Positions 17,752-30,903 of a stretch of 45,000 bases of DNA are shown in pieces. Source of the stretch: Leptospira stimsonii (GTDB lineage Bacteria > Spirochaetota > Leptospiria > Leptospirales > Leptospiraceae); assembly GCF_003545885.1 (NCBI RefSeq), contig NZ_QHCT01000014.1:1-45000 (forward strand), given 5' to 3'. Positions within the stretch are counted from its first letter, which is position 1. Every line of letters begins with the position of its first letter. The notes under the pieces are model-generated. The model was given only the letters and a program-made list of their open reading frames with translations. It did not search any database and had not been told where the DNA came from. A program made the position numbers and the translations under genes.

Positions 17752-18111
17752 ATGTCTTTGGTTTCAAAAAGAAAGCGCCACAGGCATGGGATTTTTGTTT
17801 TTCTGCAACGCTTTCCAAGACACGTTCGATTTGCTTTCGTCGTCGTTGCTACCTGGATTTTTTATTCGATTCCGGAAGAATTTATTTATGATCCGCTTCC
17901 TCTTTGTTTCTTTCGTTTTCTTTTTGATTGGGAATGTCCGGGTTGTGGAACGACGAGAGGCTTTTGGTGTATTTTACACTTTCGTTTCGAAGATGCGTAT
18001 CATTACAATTCCTGGATCTGGTTGACATTTCCTCTTTTTGTTTCCTGTCTCTTACATTGGGTCTTTTCTCCCAAAATCCGTTCCCTGAAGAATCGTGTTT
18101 TTCCGGATTGA
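17752..18111 (+). CDS. DUF2752 membrane protein
   Basis: A 119-residue protein with the DUF2752 signature CPGCGTTRGF near residue 63, flanked by hydrophobic segments at about 28-44 and 84-105. The Cys pair resembles a membrane-embedded metal or redox motif, but no reaction is established for the family. It follows the TM2 gene by 9 nt, has no clear ribosome site, and is probably translationally linked. Confidence 0.8.
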   Translation: MSLVSKRKRHRHGIFVFLQRFPRHVRFAFVVVATWIFYSIPEEFIYDPLPLCFFRFLFDWECPGCGTTRGFWCILHFRFEDAYHYNSWIWLTFPLFVSCLLHWVFSPKIRSLKNRVFPD

Positions 18112-18524
18112 TTCCGAAGAAGGTTTGGGTCTGCGAACGTGGGGGAAAGTATGAGTTCCTACTTTCGAGAGAAGTCGGAGGAACGCGGGTGTTCCAACCT
18201 TTCTTGGAAGAATTTCCCTGACTTTTCGGAGGAGAAGCTCGGTCTCGGAAAAGGAGAATTTCCTTTGCCTCCGTAAGATTCTTTTGAAAACTCAGAATTG
18301 TTTTTTGACTGCGGGAACTCCTAAGAAAGGGCCGATCGTACTTCAAAAAAATCAAAACCGAAATCCCTTTTTGTGGGAACTCTCACAAAAAGGGATTTCT
18401 TCAAAGGTCGCAAATTCTTTCTTTTGAAAACTTCGCTCCTCCCGACAAATGCGGGAACTCCTCGTTTGAATTTATCGGAATATTTGATTTTCAGAGTGCG
18501 ACTCGGAAAAAATACTGACAATCG
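18112..18524. other. Repeat-rich leader region upstream of purL
   Basis: About 410 nt holding at least four copies of the GGAACTC/GAGTTCC element: near 18151-18161, 18311-18322, 18376-18382 and 18451-18462. The first sits between GAAAGTA (18145-18151) and TACTTTC (18160-18166), a 7-bp inverted repeat. The third is the loop of a 16-bp hairpin listed separately. The purL promoter must also lie here. No gene is supported. Confidence 0.55.
18360..18399. repeat. Perfect 16-bp inverted repeat with GGAACTCT loop
   Basis: GAAATCCCTTTTTGTG (18360-18375) pairs perfectly with CACAAAAAGGGATTTC (18384-18399) around an 8-nt loop, GGAACTCT. The loop carries the dispersed element core. It is too perfect for chance and lies in the transcribed or promoter region before purL. 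It lacks a T run on the plus strand. Confidence 0.7.
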
Positions 18525-20762
<2,238 letters not shown>

Positions 20763-20778
20763 AAAAGGAAAAGAAAGA

Positions 20779-21432
20779 ATGAAGTCTCTCTTCTCGAAAA
20801 AGCAAACCTTGATTCTTCTCCTCTCCGCGACGAGCCTTGTCTTTGTCGCATGTAAGAAGAATGTGGAAGAAATATTAAACGAAGCGAACGCAAGCGCGGA
20901 TTCGATCGCGGTACTCGATTTGGGTATGCAAAAGCTGACCTCGATTCCTGAAGGAGCTTGTAAATTTCCGAACCTGAAACGTCTCGATCTTCGTTTGAAC
21001 AGTTTGGCTTCCCTTCCCGAATCTTTCGGAGAATGTAAGAGTGTGGAACAACTGAACGTTTTTGGAAACGACCTCAAAACCTTTCCTTCCGCTCTATCTA
21101 AATTAAAAAATCTGAAAGTTCTTCTCGCAGGGAACAACGATCTCGCCAATCTTCCATCCGAACTTTTGTTCTTGCCGGAGATCAAAACGATCTATCTGGA
21201 TCAGAACAAACTGATTCTCACCGAAACGGACGTGGACATTCTCGCGAGTCTTTCCAGCTTGGAAGAATTGGATCTGAGTCTGAATACTGGAATCAAAAGT
21301 CTTCCAGCAAATTACACCAAGCTGAAGAATCTCACTCTTTTAAAAAGATTGAATATTAAAAAAACCTCACTCAAAGGAGAGGACGCGGAAAAACTCCAGG
21401 CGATTCTCCCGAAGACAAAAATCGACTATTGA
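20779..21432 (+). CDS. Leucine-rich-repeat lipoprotein
   Basis: A 217-residue protein. A signal peptide ends in LVFVAC (Cys25, good lipobox), so it is probably a lipidated envelope protein. Residues about 40-200 hold roughly six leucine-rich repeats of the LxxLxLxxNxLxxLP type (for example [15 protein letters not shown]). Such repeats form a curved binding surface, so a ligand or host-protein interaction is plausible but unproven. AAGGA precedes the ATG. It sits between purL (16 nt) and ileS (7 nt), an unexpected place for a surface-type protein. Confidence 0.9.
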   Translation: MKSLFSKKQTLILLLSATSLVFVACKKNVEEILNEANASADSIAVLDLGMQKLTSIPEGACKFPNLKRLDLRLNSLASLPESFGECKSVEQLNVFGNDLKTFPSALSKLKNLKVLLAGNNDLANLPSELLFLPEIKTIYLDQNKLILTETDVDILASLSSLEELDLSLNTGIKSLPANYTKLKNLTLLKRLNIKKTSLKGEDAEKLQAILPKTKIDY

Positions 21433-21439
21433 TATTTAT

Positions 21440-24184
<2,745 letters not shown>

Positions 24185-24193
24185 AGGTTAAAG

Positions 24194-24236
24194 GAGGGGG
24201 AAGTTTCCCCCTCGCTACAAACGCATTCGCGTTTTT
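24194..24236 (+). terminator. Terminator region after ileS
   Basis: GAGGGGGA (24194-24201) pairs perfectly with TCCCCCTC (24206-24213) over a 4-nt loop. A second stem, AAACGC/GCGTTT (24219-24234), follows, with two more T. It directly follows the ileS stop and likely ends the purL-LRR-ileS transcript. Confidence 0.6.
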
Positions 24237-24422
24237 CGCTACCCCCTCTCCGGGAAATGGATCCTGAAATTAGCCCGGACCGATCTTTCTTTTCAAAATT
24301 GTGTAGCGTATCTCTTTGGAAATCGCGGGAGTTCCCGCATTCTCAGAATCGTCTGAGAAGAAAAAAATCTTCCTCATCAGAAAAAAACCGAAGGTGGAAT
24401 GTTTTTCAGAGAATCTCTCCAG

Positions 24423-24553
24423 AAAAAGTAGGAACTCACACGTTTTGTCCAAACGTGCGTTTGTTGTTCGAGAACGGTTTTGAAAGAAAAATCAACAGTT
24501 CCAGAAACATTCCGAAGACGTAAAAAGTAGGAACTCACACTTTCACAAAGTCG
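24423..24553. repeat. 131-nt direct repeat, copy 1
   Basis: It begins AAAAAGTAGGAACTCACAC and ends with a second copy of the same 14-mer plus CTTTCACAAAGTCG-like sequence. It matches 24639-24770 nearly base for base, with scattered substitutions (for example GTTGTTCGAGAAC against GTTCTTCGAGGAC). The copies are 216 nt apart. Confidence 0.8.
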
Positions 24554-24638
24554 AATCGTTAAGAATTGTGCCGATTCGAAATACAAAATCGTCGGAACCC
24601 CCCGATATTCTTTCAAGAAATTGGATTTCGAATTTTAG

Positions 24639-24770
24639 AAAAAGTAGGAACTCACACATTTTGTCCAAAAGCGCGTTTGTTCTTCGAGGACGATTTTGAA
24701 AGAAAAATCAACGGTTCCAGAAACATTCTCGAAGATAGAAAAAGTAGGAACTCACACTTTTACAAAATCG
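24639..24770. repeat. 131-nt direct repeat, copy 2
   Basis: Second copy of the unit at 24423, bounded by GTAGGAACTCACAC at 24644 and 24744. The middle segment TTTTGAAAGAAAAATCAAC is shared exactly with copy 1. Its presence twice within 350 nt points to local duplication of a repeat element. Confidence 0.8.
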
Positions 24771-25142
24771 TATAGGTCGGATTGACGCGTTTTAAGTCGG
24801 AACTCCCATTTTCGAAAGATTGAATCATATTCGAAAGCCGAGATTCTTCTAAAAGTAGGAACTCACACAAATATTATAAATTCGATACAAAGCTGAAAAC
24901 TTTTTCCGACAAATGAACGCCCCGAGAAAAAAAGATTGCATTGGTCTCGATCAATTCTTTTGAAACGATCGAGAAAGTAAAAATCTTCTTTCAAAAAATG
25001 GAAACAAGTTCTTCGTAAAGAGTCGAACGATTGAGCTTGAGCGGAGATTGGCGGGGCCAAACGGAAACGAGAGAATCCCTTTTTTGGAAATCTCCCGCTT
25101 AGGAATTTAGGGACCGAAGAATGAAAAAAGAAAACGAAAAAA

Positions 25143-25883
25143 TCAACCGCCCGGACGATCGTTTTCATCGGTAAGTCTTCGAATTTCATTTCTCTTTCTC
25201 GGTTTGAACTTATACTGTTCCATCTGATCCAAATTAAAAACAACCCATTTGCGATTGGGAACATTTTTCACCGTCTGGAACTGAACGGATCCGTTATCCG
25301 AAATCTCCGTTCCATCCGAAACGTTCGTAAGATAAATCTGTCTGATATCGGTCCAAAGAGCAAAATCCATACCGATGTTCTTGTCGATGATTTCCCTTTT
25401 GATCTTCCCAAAGACGAGATTCACCTTTGTCTTCTCACCCCAGATGAGTGCCGTGGTCAATTCTTCCGTTGAGATCACGGATTGAATGTCATCGTATTTC
25501 GTAATCAAAACAAGAATCTTGTTCTCCGGAAGAGATTTCATCACGTGTGGAAGATCTCTTGCAATGATTTCCAATTCTCCATCGGAAAAGACATGATCTG
25601 TAAAAAAACCGAGAGAGGACTTTTTAACGTATTTGAGATTTCCTAAAAGGTCCTTCCACTGCTCGGGTTTGAGATCTACGGGATGAGAAAACGGACCCGG
25701 AGGAACGAACTCGTCAAACTGCTCGACCTTGGAAGGGGAAATTTTGAAATACGCGACCTCTTCCGAGTTATAGATTAGGTTTTGACTTTTGGACCAGAAA
25801 AAGATTCCTCTTTCGTGAACCCAAGAGCATTGAACGAGGAGAAGAATGATAAGAACAGAGAAAGATTTGAATATTAGTTTCAT
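25143..25883 (-). CDS. Putative lipoprotein of unknown function, paired with a STAS gene
   Basis: A 246-residue protein with the signal peptide MKLIFKSFSVLIILLLVQC (Cys19, relaxed lipobox). The mature part is beta-rich with no motif I recognise; the C-terminal tail (about 222-246) is highly charged and basic-acidic, ending DENDRPGG. Its start overlaps the upstream STAS gene stop as ATGA, so the two are co-translated. The link suggests a role in an envelope-signalling pathway, which is inference only. Confidence 0.75.
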   Translation of the reverse strand: MKLIFKSFSVLIILLLVQCSWVHERGIFFWSKSQNLIYNSEEVAYFKISPSKVEQFDEFVPPGPFSHPVDLKPEQWKDLLGNLKYVKKSSLGFFTDHVFSDGELEIIARDLPHVMKSLPENKILVLITKYDDIQSVISTEELTTALIWGEKTKVNLVFGKIKREIIDKNIGMDFALWTDIRQIYLTNVSDGTEISDNGSVQFQTVKNVPNRKWVVFNLDQMEQYKFKPRKRNEIRRLTDENDRPGG

Positions 25884-26248
25884 TTAGAATTTTGATCCAC
25901 AAACTCCTGGAAAATCGGATACTTGTTTAGAAACTCGTCGTTCGTATAAAGGTTCACAATTTTGTCCAGGCCCGATAGTCGAAACACCGAGTTTAGGGAT
26001 TTATTGAGTCCGAATATGTTGACGGTGCCGTTTTTTTCTCGGATTTGATTCCGTACTTTGATGATGATGCCAATTCCGGAAGAATCTATGAATTTAACCT
26101 TTCCGAGGAAAAAACTGATGATTTCAGGACTTCCGCTTTTTACCGATTCTTCAAATTCGTAGTAGAAATCCCTCGAATTATCCATCAGAATATCTTCAAG
26201 AACGCTAAGAACGATGTGGTTCTCTCGAATCTCGCTGCGGATGATCAT
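25880..26248 (-). CDS. STAS-domain protein (anti-sigma factor antagonist-like)
   Basis: A 122-residue single STAS domain. VKFIDSSGIGIIIKV near residues 51-65 carries the DSSG motif, whose Ser is phosphorylated by a partner kinase in SpoIIAA/RsbV-type switches. LNKSLNSVFRLSGLDKI fits the C-terminal helix of the family. The start is uncertain: I chose ATG 26248, because a TTG 12 codons upstream has no better ribosome site. It overlaps the downstream lipoprotein gene by 4 nt and is divergent from the gene at 26370. No kinase or sigma gene lies nearby. Confidence 0.85.
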   Translation of the reverse strand: MIIRSEIRENHIVLSVLEDILMDNSRDFYYEFEESVKSGSPEIISFFLGKVKFIDSSGIGIIIKVRNQIREKNGTVNIFGLNKSLNSVFRLSGLDKIVNLYTNDEFLNKYPIFQEFVDQNSK

Positions 26249-26266
26249 CAGATCGAAAAAACACCC

Positions 26267-26297
<31 letters not shown>

Positions 26298-26369
26298 CCA
26301 GTATCTTTCTTGATTTATTTCTCAGAACTGCAAATTTGAACTGAGACGCGGGATTGCAAAGGTTGCATT

Positions 26370-28235
26370 ATGGCTGAGTTTGATAAAACAAAACGCTCCA
26401 TCGGAGTGAACAATCTGGATGATAAGGCCAGAAAAGAAATGTTCGATAAATTCCAGTCCGCTGGCGGCAAGGTCGTCAACGAAAAGGATAAAAAGAAAGA
26501 AGAAGCCGCGCGTAAACCGAGTCAGCCGAATGTTCGTCAAGGCCAGAGAAGTCAGGCAGGCGGAAGAGATTCTTCTTCTCGTCCGGGAGGAGGCTCAGCA
26601 GGGAGATCCGGATCTTCGAACGTTTCCGGAGGAAAGGGTGGTTCGGTATCGAGAGGACCCGCTCCGAGAGATCGTAAAGCTCTCGAAGACGAAATGGGAA
26701 ACTTTATCAATCGTTTCTCCGTACGAATCAAATGTTGGTTAGGAAGAGTTACGGGATTTTCCTCTTCGGAACTTCTACCTTCCTTCTTATCCGAATTCAA
26801 TCTTTCCGGAAAAAAAGCCATCCTAGAAATGAACTTTGTGGGGAACGATATTTTAGGAAACCCGGCCTATGCGGGAAAGATTGCGAAGGAACTCGACGCA
26901 CAAAATCCGATCTACATAGAACTCATAGGGAGAATGCACAAACTTTATGACAACGCGGAAGTCAATCAAGTCATAGAACCGCATAACGCGGCTCCCGATC
27001 TTCCGGTGGGAATTTCCCGTGTCAGAGATCCGATTTATTCTATCTTTAGAAAATTATACTATGTTTATCCGTTTCAGGGAAGTTACGTAAAGGCGATTAA
27101 CCTCGGTTATGCGGCCCTCGAAAAATTGGAAGGAAAACCTTCGAGCATCTACAACACAAAGAAGAAGAGGGCGTTGCAGGAATTCGATTATCTCTACGGA
27201 ACCTTGTTTGAAAAACTCTATCTTGTCGTTCTTCGAAACGAAAATAAGAATATTCCACTCTTGAGTAATACGATGGAAGCCGTCATCGGAGTTTTGCCTG
27301 AGGAAAAACCGGGACAGAGACAACAAGGAGAAGAATTGGATGAGATCTCGGGAGGTGCGGCCCCCGAAGAAGAAGTTGTCGAAGAGGAAAAGAAGGAAGA
27401 AGTCAATCCGGAAGATTCTCTAAGCAAGGAATTAAAATACGGTCTGAAGCTAATGCGTATGCTTCCTCTCGATCAACTCAGAAGAAAACACGATCCGAAG
27501 GGAGAATACGAACTGATTCCCGCGGCGGACAAGGCCTTTCTAACATGGTTGTTTTTCAAGGAGTTCGACGCGGAATATTCCTTTGTGATGACGACGAAGA
27601 AGATCGAAATCAAACCTACGATCGTAAACGGGGCGAAAGTGGACTACCGAGAAAAGATGGTGGACCATTATGAAACCTCAAGAGCCTCCATCGAACAATT
27701 TCGAATCTACGATCAATATTATAAAGAACTAAAGAATCATCTAAAGAATCCGGGCGCGAACTACATAGAAGCGTCCAAAAAAACCAGCGCGCTGGAGACA
27801 AAAAGAAGTCAGCAATCCAGAAACGTAAGAGTCACCGTGAAGGAATTCGTGGAAAAGACCGGAGAAATTTTGGAAAAGCTGATCGCGGATATGAAATCGA
27901 AAAAAGAGATCGTCACGAACATGGACGAGCTGATGACCTTCGACCTCATGGAATCCAAGAGAAGACTCAATAAAAAGCCGATCAAACAGTGTATTATGGA
28001 ATCCTATTGTTATGCGATCGCTCTCGCAGGAAGACTTGAGAACGGGGATCTTTTCGGCGGAGTTACCGAACTTTCCGCGGAAGAGATGGAAAAAGAATTC
28101 GGAATCAAGACGGAACAACCTACCGGAGAATCGGATCTTGGAATCTCCGGAGGCGGCGCTCAAGGAGAAGTCGGTTCTTCCGAGAACCTGGATGCGGATT
28201 CGCTCGGTGTGGATCCTTCCATCTTAGGGGATTAA
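26370..28235 (+). CDS. Large cytoplasmic protein of unknown function with low-complexity linkers
   Basis: A 621-residue protein without signal peptide or membrane helix. Residues 1-105 are basic, then Gly/Ser/Arg-rich and probably disordered. Residues about 108-310 form a first folded, helix-rich part. An acidic linker (about 315-350, EEEVVEEEKKEE) leads to a second helical part (about 350-580), and a Gly/Ser-rich acidic tail ends the chain. I do not recognise a family, though the style suggests a spirochaete-specific protein. AAGG precedes the ATG at a usable distance. The nitrilase-like gene follows by 19 nt, so they are probably one transcript. Confidence 0.85.
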   Translation: MAEFDKTKRSIGVNNLDDKARKEMFDKFQSAGGKVVNEKDKKKEEAARKPSQPNVRQGQRSQAGGRDSSSRPGGGSAGRSGSSNVSGGKGGSVSRGPAPRDRKALEDEMGNFINRFSVRIKCWLGRVTGFSSSELLPSFLSEFNLSGKKAILEMNFVGNDILGNPAYAGKIAKELDAQNPIYIELIGRMHKLYDNAEVNQVIEPHNAAPDLPVGISRVRDPIYSIFRKLYYVYPFQGSYVKAINLGYAALEKLEGKPSSIYNTKKKRALQEFDYLYGTLFEKLYLVVLRNENKNIPLLSNTMEAVIGVLPEEKPGQRQQGEELDEISGGAAPEEEVVEEEKKEEVNPEDSLSKELKYGLKLMRMLPLDQLRRKHDPKGEYELIPAADKAFLTWLFFKEFDAEYSFVMTTKKIEIKPTIVNGAKVDYREKMVDHYETSRASIEQFRIYDQYYKELKNHLKNPGANYIEASKKTSALETKRSQQSRNVRVTVKEFVEKTGEILEKLIADMKSKKEIVTNMDELMTFDLMESKRRLNKKPIKQCIMESYCYAIALAGRLENGDLFGGVTELSAEEMEKEFGIKTEQPTGESDLGISGGGAQGEVGSSENLDADSLGVDPSILGD

Positions 28236-28254
28236 ATCAGGAAGGTATCGATTA

Positions 28255-28974
28255 TTGGCATCCGCAAAAGTAACACTTTTTCAAAAACATCTCAATCAAC
28301 CCATCACAAACGAACAAAAGTCGAAACTTGCGAAGGAGAAGTCGGACTTTCTCCTTCTTCCGGAATACTTTCCGTTTTATAACTCATCCTCCACTCCGGA
28401 AGGATCTTCGGAAAAAGCAAAAGCGCTGACGGACGAGTTATTGCAAATTTCAGAATATTATAAAGGTGTAATTATCGGAGGTTCCATTTTTAGAAAGGAC
28501 GACTCTGGGAAGATGAAACTTTCGGTCCCGATCATCCAGAGTGTTGTGGTGGTGGATTGGTACGAAAAACACGAACTTCTTCCCGTGGAAAAACCTGCTT
28601 TAACGGGCGAATCCGAAACCATTTTTATCATGAGCGGCTTTCGATTCGGAATCGTTACAGGAAAGGAAATCGAAAACCCGAAACGTCTGGAAGAACTAAG
28701 ATCTCAAAACGTAAATCTTCTTTTTCATATCGACTCCGTTTTGGAAGCGGATTCTACTCACGCTCAAGATTTGGAACGTTATGCGAAACTTTCCGCTCAA
28801 TCCGGAATTTTTATCGCGAGGGTCAGCGGAGTCGGGTCCGCTTTAGGTCGTGTTGGAGTCGGCAGAAGTCTTCTTTCGACTGCTTCCGGAGTCAACTGGA
28901 AGGTCGCCGAATCGGAGAAAGACAAGGAAGTGATCAAAACCGTGACGATCAATGGGGTCAACGGACTGTTCTAA
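28255..28974 (+). CDS. Nitrilase-superfamily protein lacking the catalytic cysteine
   Basis: A 239-residue carbon-nitrogen hydrolase fold. LLLPEYF gives the general base Glu37, and WYEKHELLP gives Lys105. The nucleophile strand, normally RFGxxICYD, reads RFGIVTGKE, so Gly136 replaces the catalytic Cys. The downstream features remain (YAKLSAQSGIFIARVSGVG and GVGRSLLSTASG). It is therefore probably a pseudoenzyme. The start is a TTG at 28255, supported by GGAAGGT about 8 nt upstream and because the first strand (KVTLFQ) begins right after it; the next ATG would delete the Glu. It is coupled to the unknown 621-residue protein. Confidence 0.82.
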   Translation: MASAKVTLFQKHLNQPITNEQKSKLAKEKSDFLLLPEYFPFYNSSSTPEGSSEKAKALTDELLQISEYYKGVIIGGSIFRKDDSGKMKLSVPIIQSVVVVDWYEKHELLPVEKPALTGESETIFIMSGFRFGIVTGKEIENPKRLEELRSQNVNLLFHIDSVLEADSTHAQDLERYAKLSAQSGIFIARVSGVGSALGRVGVGRSLLSTASGVNWKVAESEKDKEVIKTVTINGVNGLF

Positions 28975-29004
28975 AAAAAAAGGAAGAATCCGATTCCTCT
29001 TTTC

Positions 29005-29033
29005 GTAAAGGGAGGAAGCCGGCATCCCTTTAC
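29005..29033. terminator. Stem-loop downstream of the nitrilase-like gene
   Basis: GTAAAGGGA (29005-29013) and TCCCTTTAC (29025-29033) form a perfect 9-bp stem with an 11-nt loop. It lies 30 nt after the stop. It has no T run, so it may be a weak terminator or an mRNA-end structure. Confidence 0.4.
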
Positions 29034-29262
29034 TTGTCGTGATAAATAAATTTGTCGGCAAGATTGCATTTTTCAAACTACATTCTCATGATCACTTTTG
29101 TCAAAAATAGGACATGAATCCGGACGACTCGATCCAATGATTTTATTTTACTCTGATCATGATTTGGTCTTCGGTTCTTAACGTTTCCTTCTGCCTTAGA
29201 ATTTGTCCCAAAACGCAAAGCCTTACCGGAAATTGGGATGAGTTGCATTGGAATTGTCTCGA

Positions 29263-29425
29263 GAAGAAGGGTGTGTCGGAGTTCCTACGCGGAACTTTTT
29301 TCTTGCAAAATTAGAATTTTGTGATATAGCAAAGTCACCCGAGGTTTTTCCCGCCACCGCTCCCCTCCACCCGAAATTTGGGTGGGGCGCGCGACTTTCA
29401 CGGAGGATCGTCGTAGATCCGACAG
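29263..29425. repeat. 163-nt dispersed repeat, copy 1
   Basis: It matches 30499-30661 over 163 nt with four substitutions and no gaps by direct reading. It contains GTCGGAGTTCCTAC (29275-29288), a member of the GAGTTCC element family, and CCACCC...GGGTGG, a 6-bp stem. Homology continues about 44 nt upstream at lower identity. Confidence 0.85.
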
Positions 29426-29909
29426 AGTGTTCTTGAGAATGCAGAAAGGTTTTGGATGACTTTTTGCCAAAACCTGTTAGGACGATGAAAGGGAGGCGCT
29501 AAGTTGAGTTCACGGGATGGAGGAGCACAAATCAAAATGGAACCACAAGACAATGGTTCGAAAGTTCCGGAATCGTAAAAAAGAATCCGTAACGCTCGCG
29601 TTTATACCGGCTTAAGGAAATTATTTAGCAGGGAATGATTCCAATTTTGGAACAGTTTTTTTCATCCTTTTGTAAGAATTCAGTTACATTAAAAAAGATC
29701 GCTTGTTGTTAAAAAGAATCGACTGGGTTTGGAGATCCCGATGATATTTTTCCGAAAAAGAACTTGAAATTGGATTTCTATTTCATTCGTAATAGAATTT
29801 CGGAAAATTTGTATCTCTTTCGGTGCAGACGCGCAATTGTTGATCGAAATCGTTTCCGATTCTAAGATTCAGAATATTATTCTAACAAACTTAACCGGTA
29901 ATACACTCT

Positions 29910-30428
29910 ATGCAGATCTCCTACGAATTGACTTTGGAAGATATAGTAAACTTCAATGAATATCATTTTCGACATTCCAAGGTTTCAAAAAAGAAAAGAA
30001 TGATCGCAAAACTCATCATTCCCATTTGGTCCTCGTTCGTCTTTTTGGCGTTAAACTATACGAACCTAGACGAAATTTCCTTTCTCTTCAATATTCCAAT
30101 ATTCTTATTTGCAATCGCCTGGTTTTTTCTTTTTGACCGGCTCTATTTTTGGCGACTCCGAAACAATGTCGATAAAATGCTTCGCGAGAAAGAAAACAAA
30201 GGAATGATCGGAAAACAAAAAATCACTTTATCCAATGATCAGCTTCTCTTTGAAACGTCATTTACTTCCGCACAGTTTAAGCCGGGTTCGATCAGTGAAG
30301 TGATCGAAACAAGGGATTACTTCTTTTTATACGTATCCTCACTGAACGCCTTGATTGTTCCGCAAAGTTCCATACAGGCTTCAGAGAAGAAGGAATTTCT
30401 GGAAAAACTTCAGAGTTTTGTGATTTAG
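29910..30428 (+). CDS. YcxB-like two-helix membrane protein
   Basis: A 172-residue protein with an N-terminal cytoplasmic strand pair (ISYELTLEDIVNFNEYHF), two membrane helices at about 32-50 and 57-77, and a C-terminal beta domain ending YFFLYVSSLNALIVPQSSI. This is the typical YcxB-like layout. The function of the family is not established. It is bracketed by the two 163-nt repeats and stands alone. It is a distant paralogue of the gene at 16195. Confidence 0.75.
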   Translation: MQISYELTLEDIVNFNEYHFRHSKVSKKKRMIAKLIIPIWSSFVFLALNYTNLDEISFLFNIPIFLFAIAWFFLFDRLYFWRLRNNVDKMLREKENKGMIGKQKITLSNDQLLFETSFTSAQFKPGSISEVIETRDYFFLYVSSLNALIVPQSSIQASEKKEFLEKLQSFVI

Positions 30429-30903
30429 ATTCATCTTCTTCTTTTTCCTAATGTCCTTAGCCGGAAGCTGGGAGGAATTGCAATGAGAATCGTCTTAAGA
30501 AGAAGGGTTTGTCGGAGTTCCTACGCGGAACTTTTTTCTTGCAAAATTAGAATTTTGTGATATAGCAAAGTCATCCGAGGTTTTTCCCGCCACCGCTCCC
30601 CTCCACCCGAAATTTGGGCGGGGCGCGCGACTTTCACGGAGGACCGTCGTAGATCCGACAGGATCTTCCGCCATCCAGAGAACTTTTGGGTAGGAATGCA
30701 CGTCCTTTGAAAAGGCGCTTTTTCGATACGTTCTCAATAAACTTCTCTCTCGACGGAGTTGCGCTTGGAAGAGAAACTAAACTTCAATCTTTCCGGAGTT
30801 AAGGAAACGGGGTCGGCTTTTTCTTTTTAGGGAATCGAAACTTTTGTTTCGAATTCAAGTCCGTTAGACGAATTCGGAAAGTGAATCTTCCGCGATCGGG
30901 TGC
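30429..30903. other. Intergenic region containing the second dispersed repeat
   Basis: About 475 nt between convergent genes. It holds the second 163-nt repeat copy with its upstream extension from about 30454, and a short TCGAAAC/GTTTCGA hairpin near 30835-30852. No gene is supported. Confidence 0.55.
30499..30661. repeat. 163-nt dispersed repeat, copy 2
   Basis: Same orientation as copy 1 at 29263, with four differences in 163 nt. GTCGGAGTTCCTAC is at 30511-30524. One change breaks the CCACCC/GGGTGG stem (GGGCGG here) without compensation, which argues against selection on that stem. Confidence 0.85.

Larger units (their letters stand above)
24185..25142. other. Repeat-dense intergenic region downstream of ileS
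   Basis: About 960 nt without a supported gene. After the terminator it carries a perfect dyad, GCGGGAGTTCCCGC (24325-24338), five copies of GTAGGAACTCACAC (24428, 24527, 24644, 24744 and 24855), and a variant, GTCGGAACTCCCA, at 24796. Two longer repeat units contain four of the five exact copies. The stretch from 24870 to 25142 shows nothing notable. Short open frames here are translations of the repeat. Confidence 0.7.
28975..29909. other. Intergenic region containing a dispersed repeat
   Basis: About 935 nt. It has the stem-loop at 29005, a 163-nt repeat copy at 29263-29425 with a weaker homologous extension back to about 29219, and then some 480 nt in which I see nothing. An open frame through the repeat is not a gene, since the same frame fails at the second copy. 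Confidence 0.55.

Noticed and set aside
24428..24868. CRISPR array: a 14-mer repeated five times at about 100-nt steps.
   Set aside because: Repeat is too short, the intervals are 85-103 nt and partly copies of one another, no cas gene is near, and the same motif occurs in many other places and in inverted orientation.
29248..29436. Open reading frame through the first 163-nt repeat (and the reverse frame through the second at 30495-30737).
   Set aside because: They are opposite-strand frames over the same repeat, do not agree between copies, and have no ribosome site. They are artefacts of repeat sequence.
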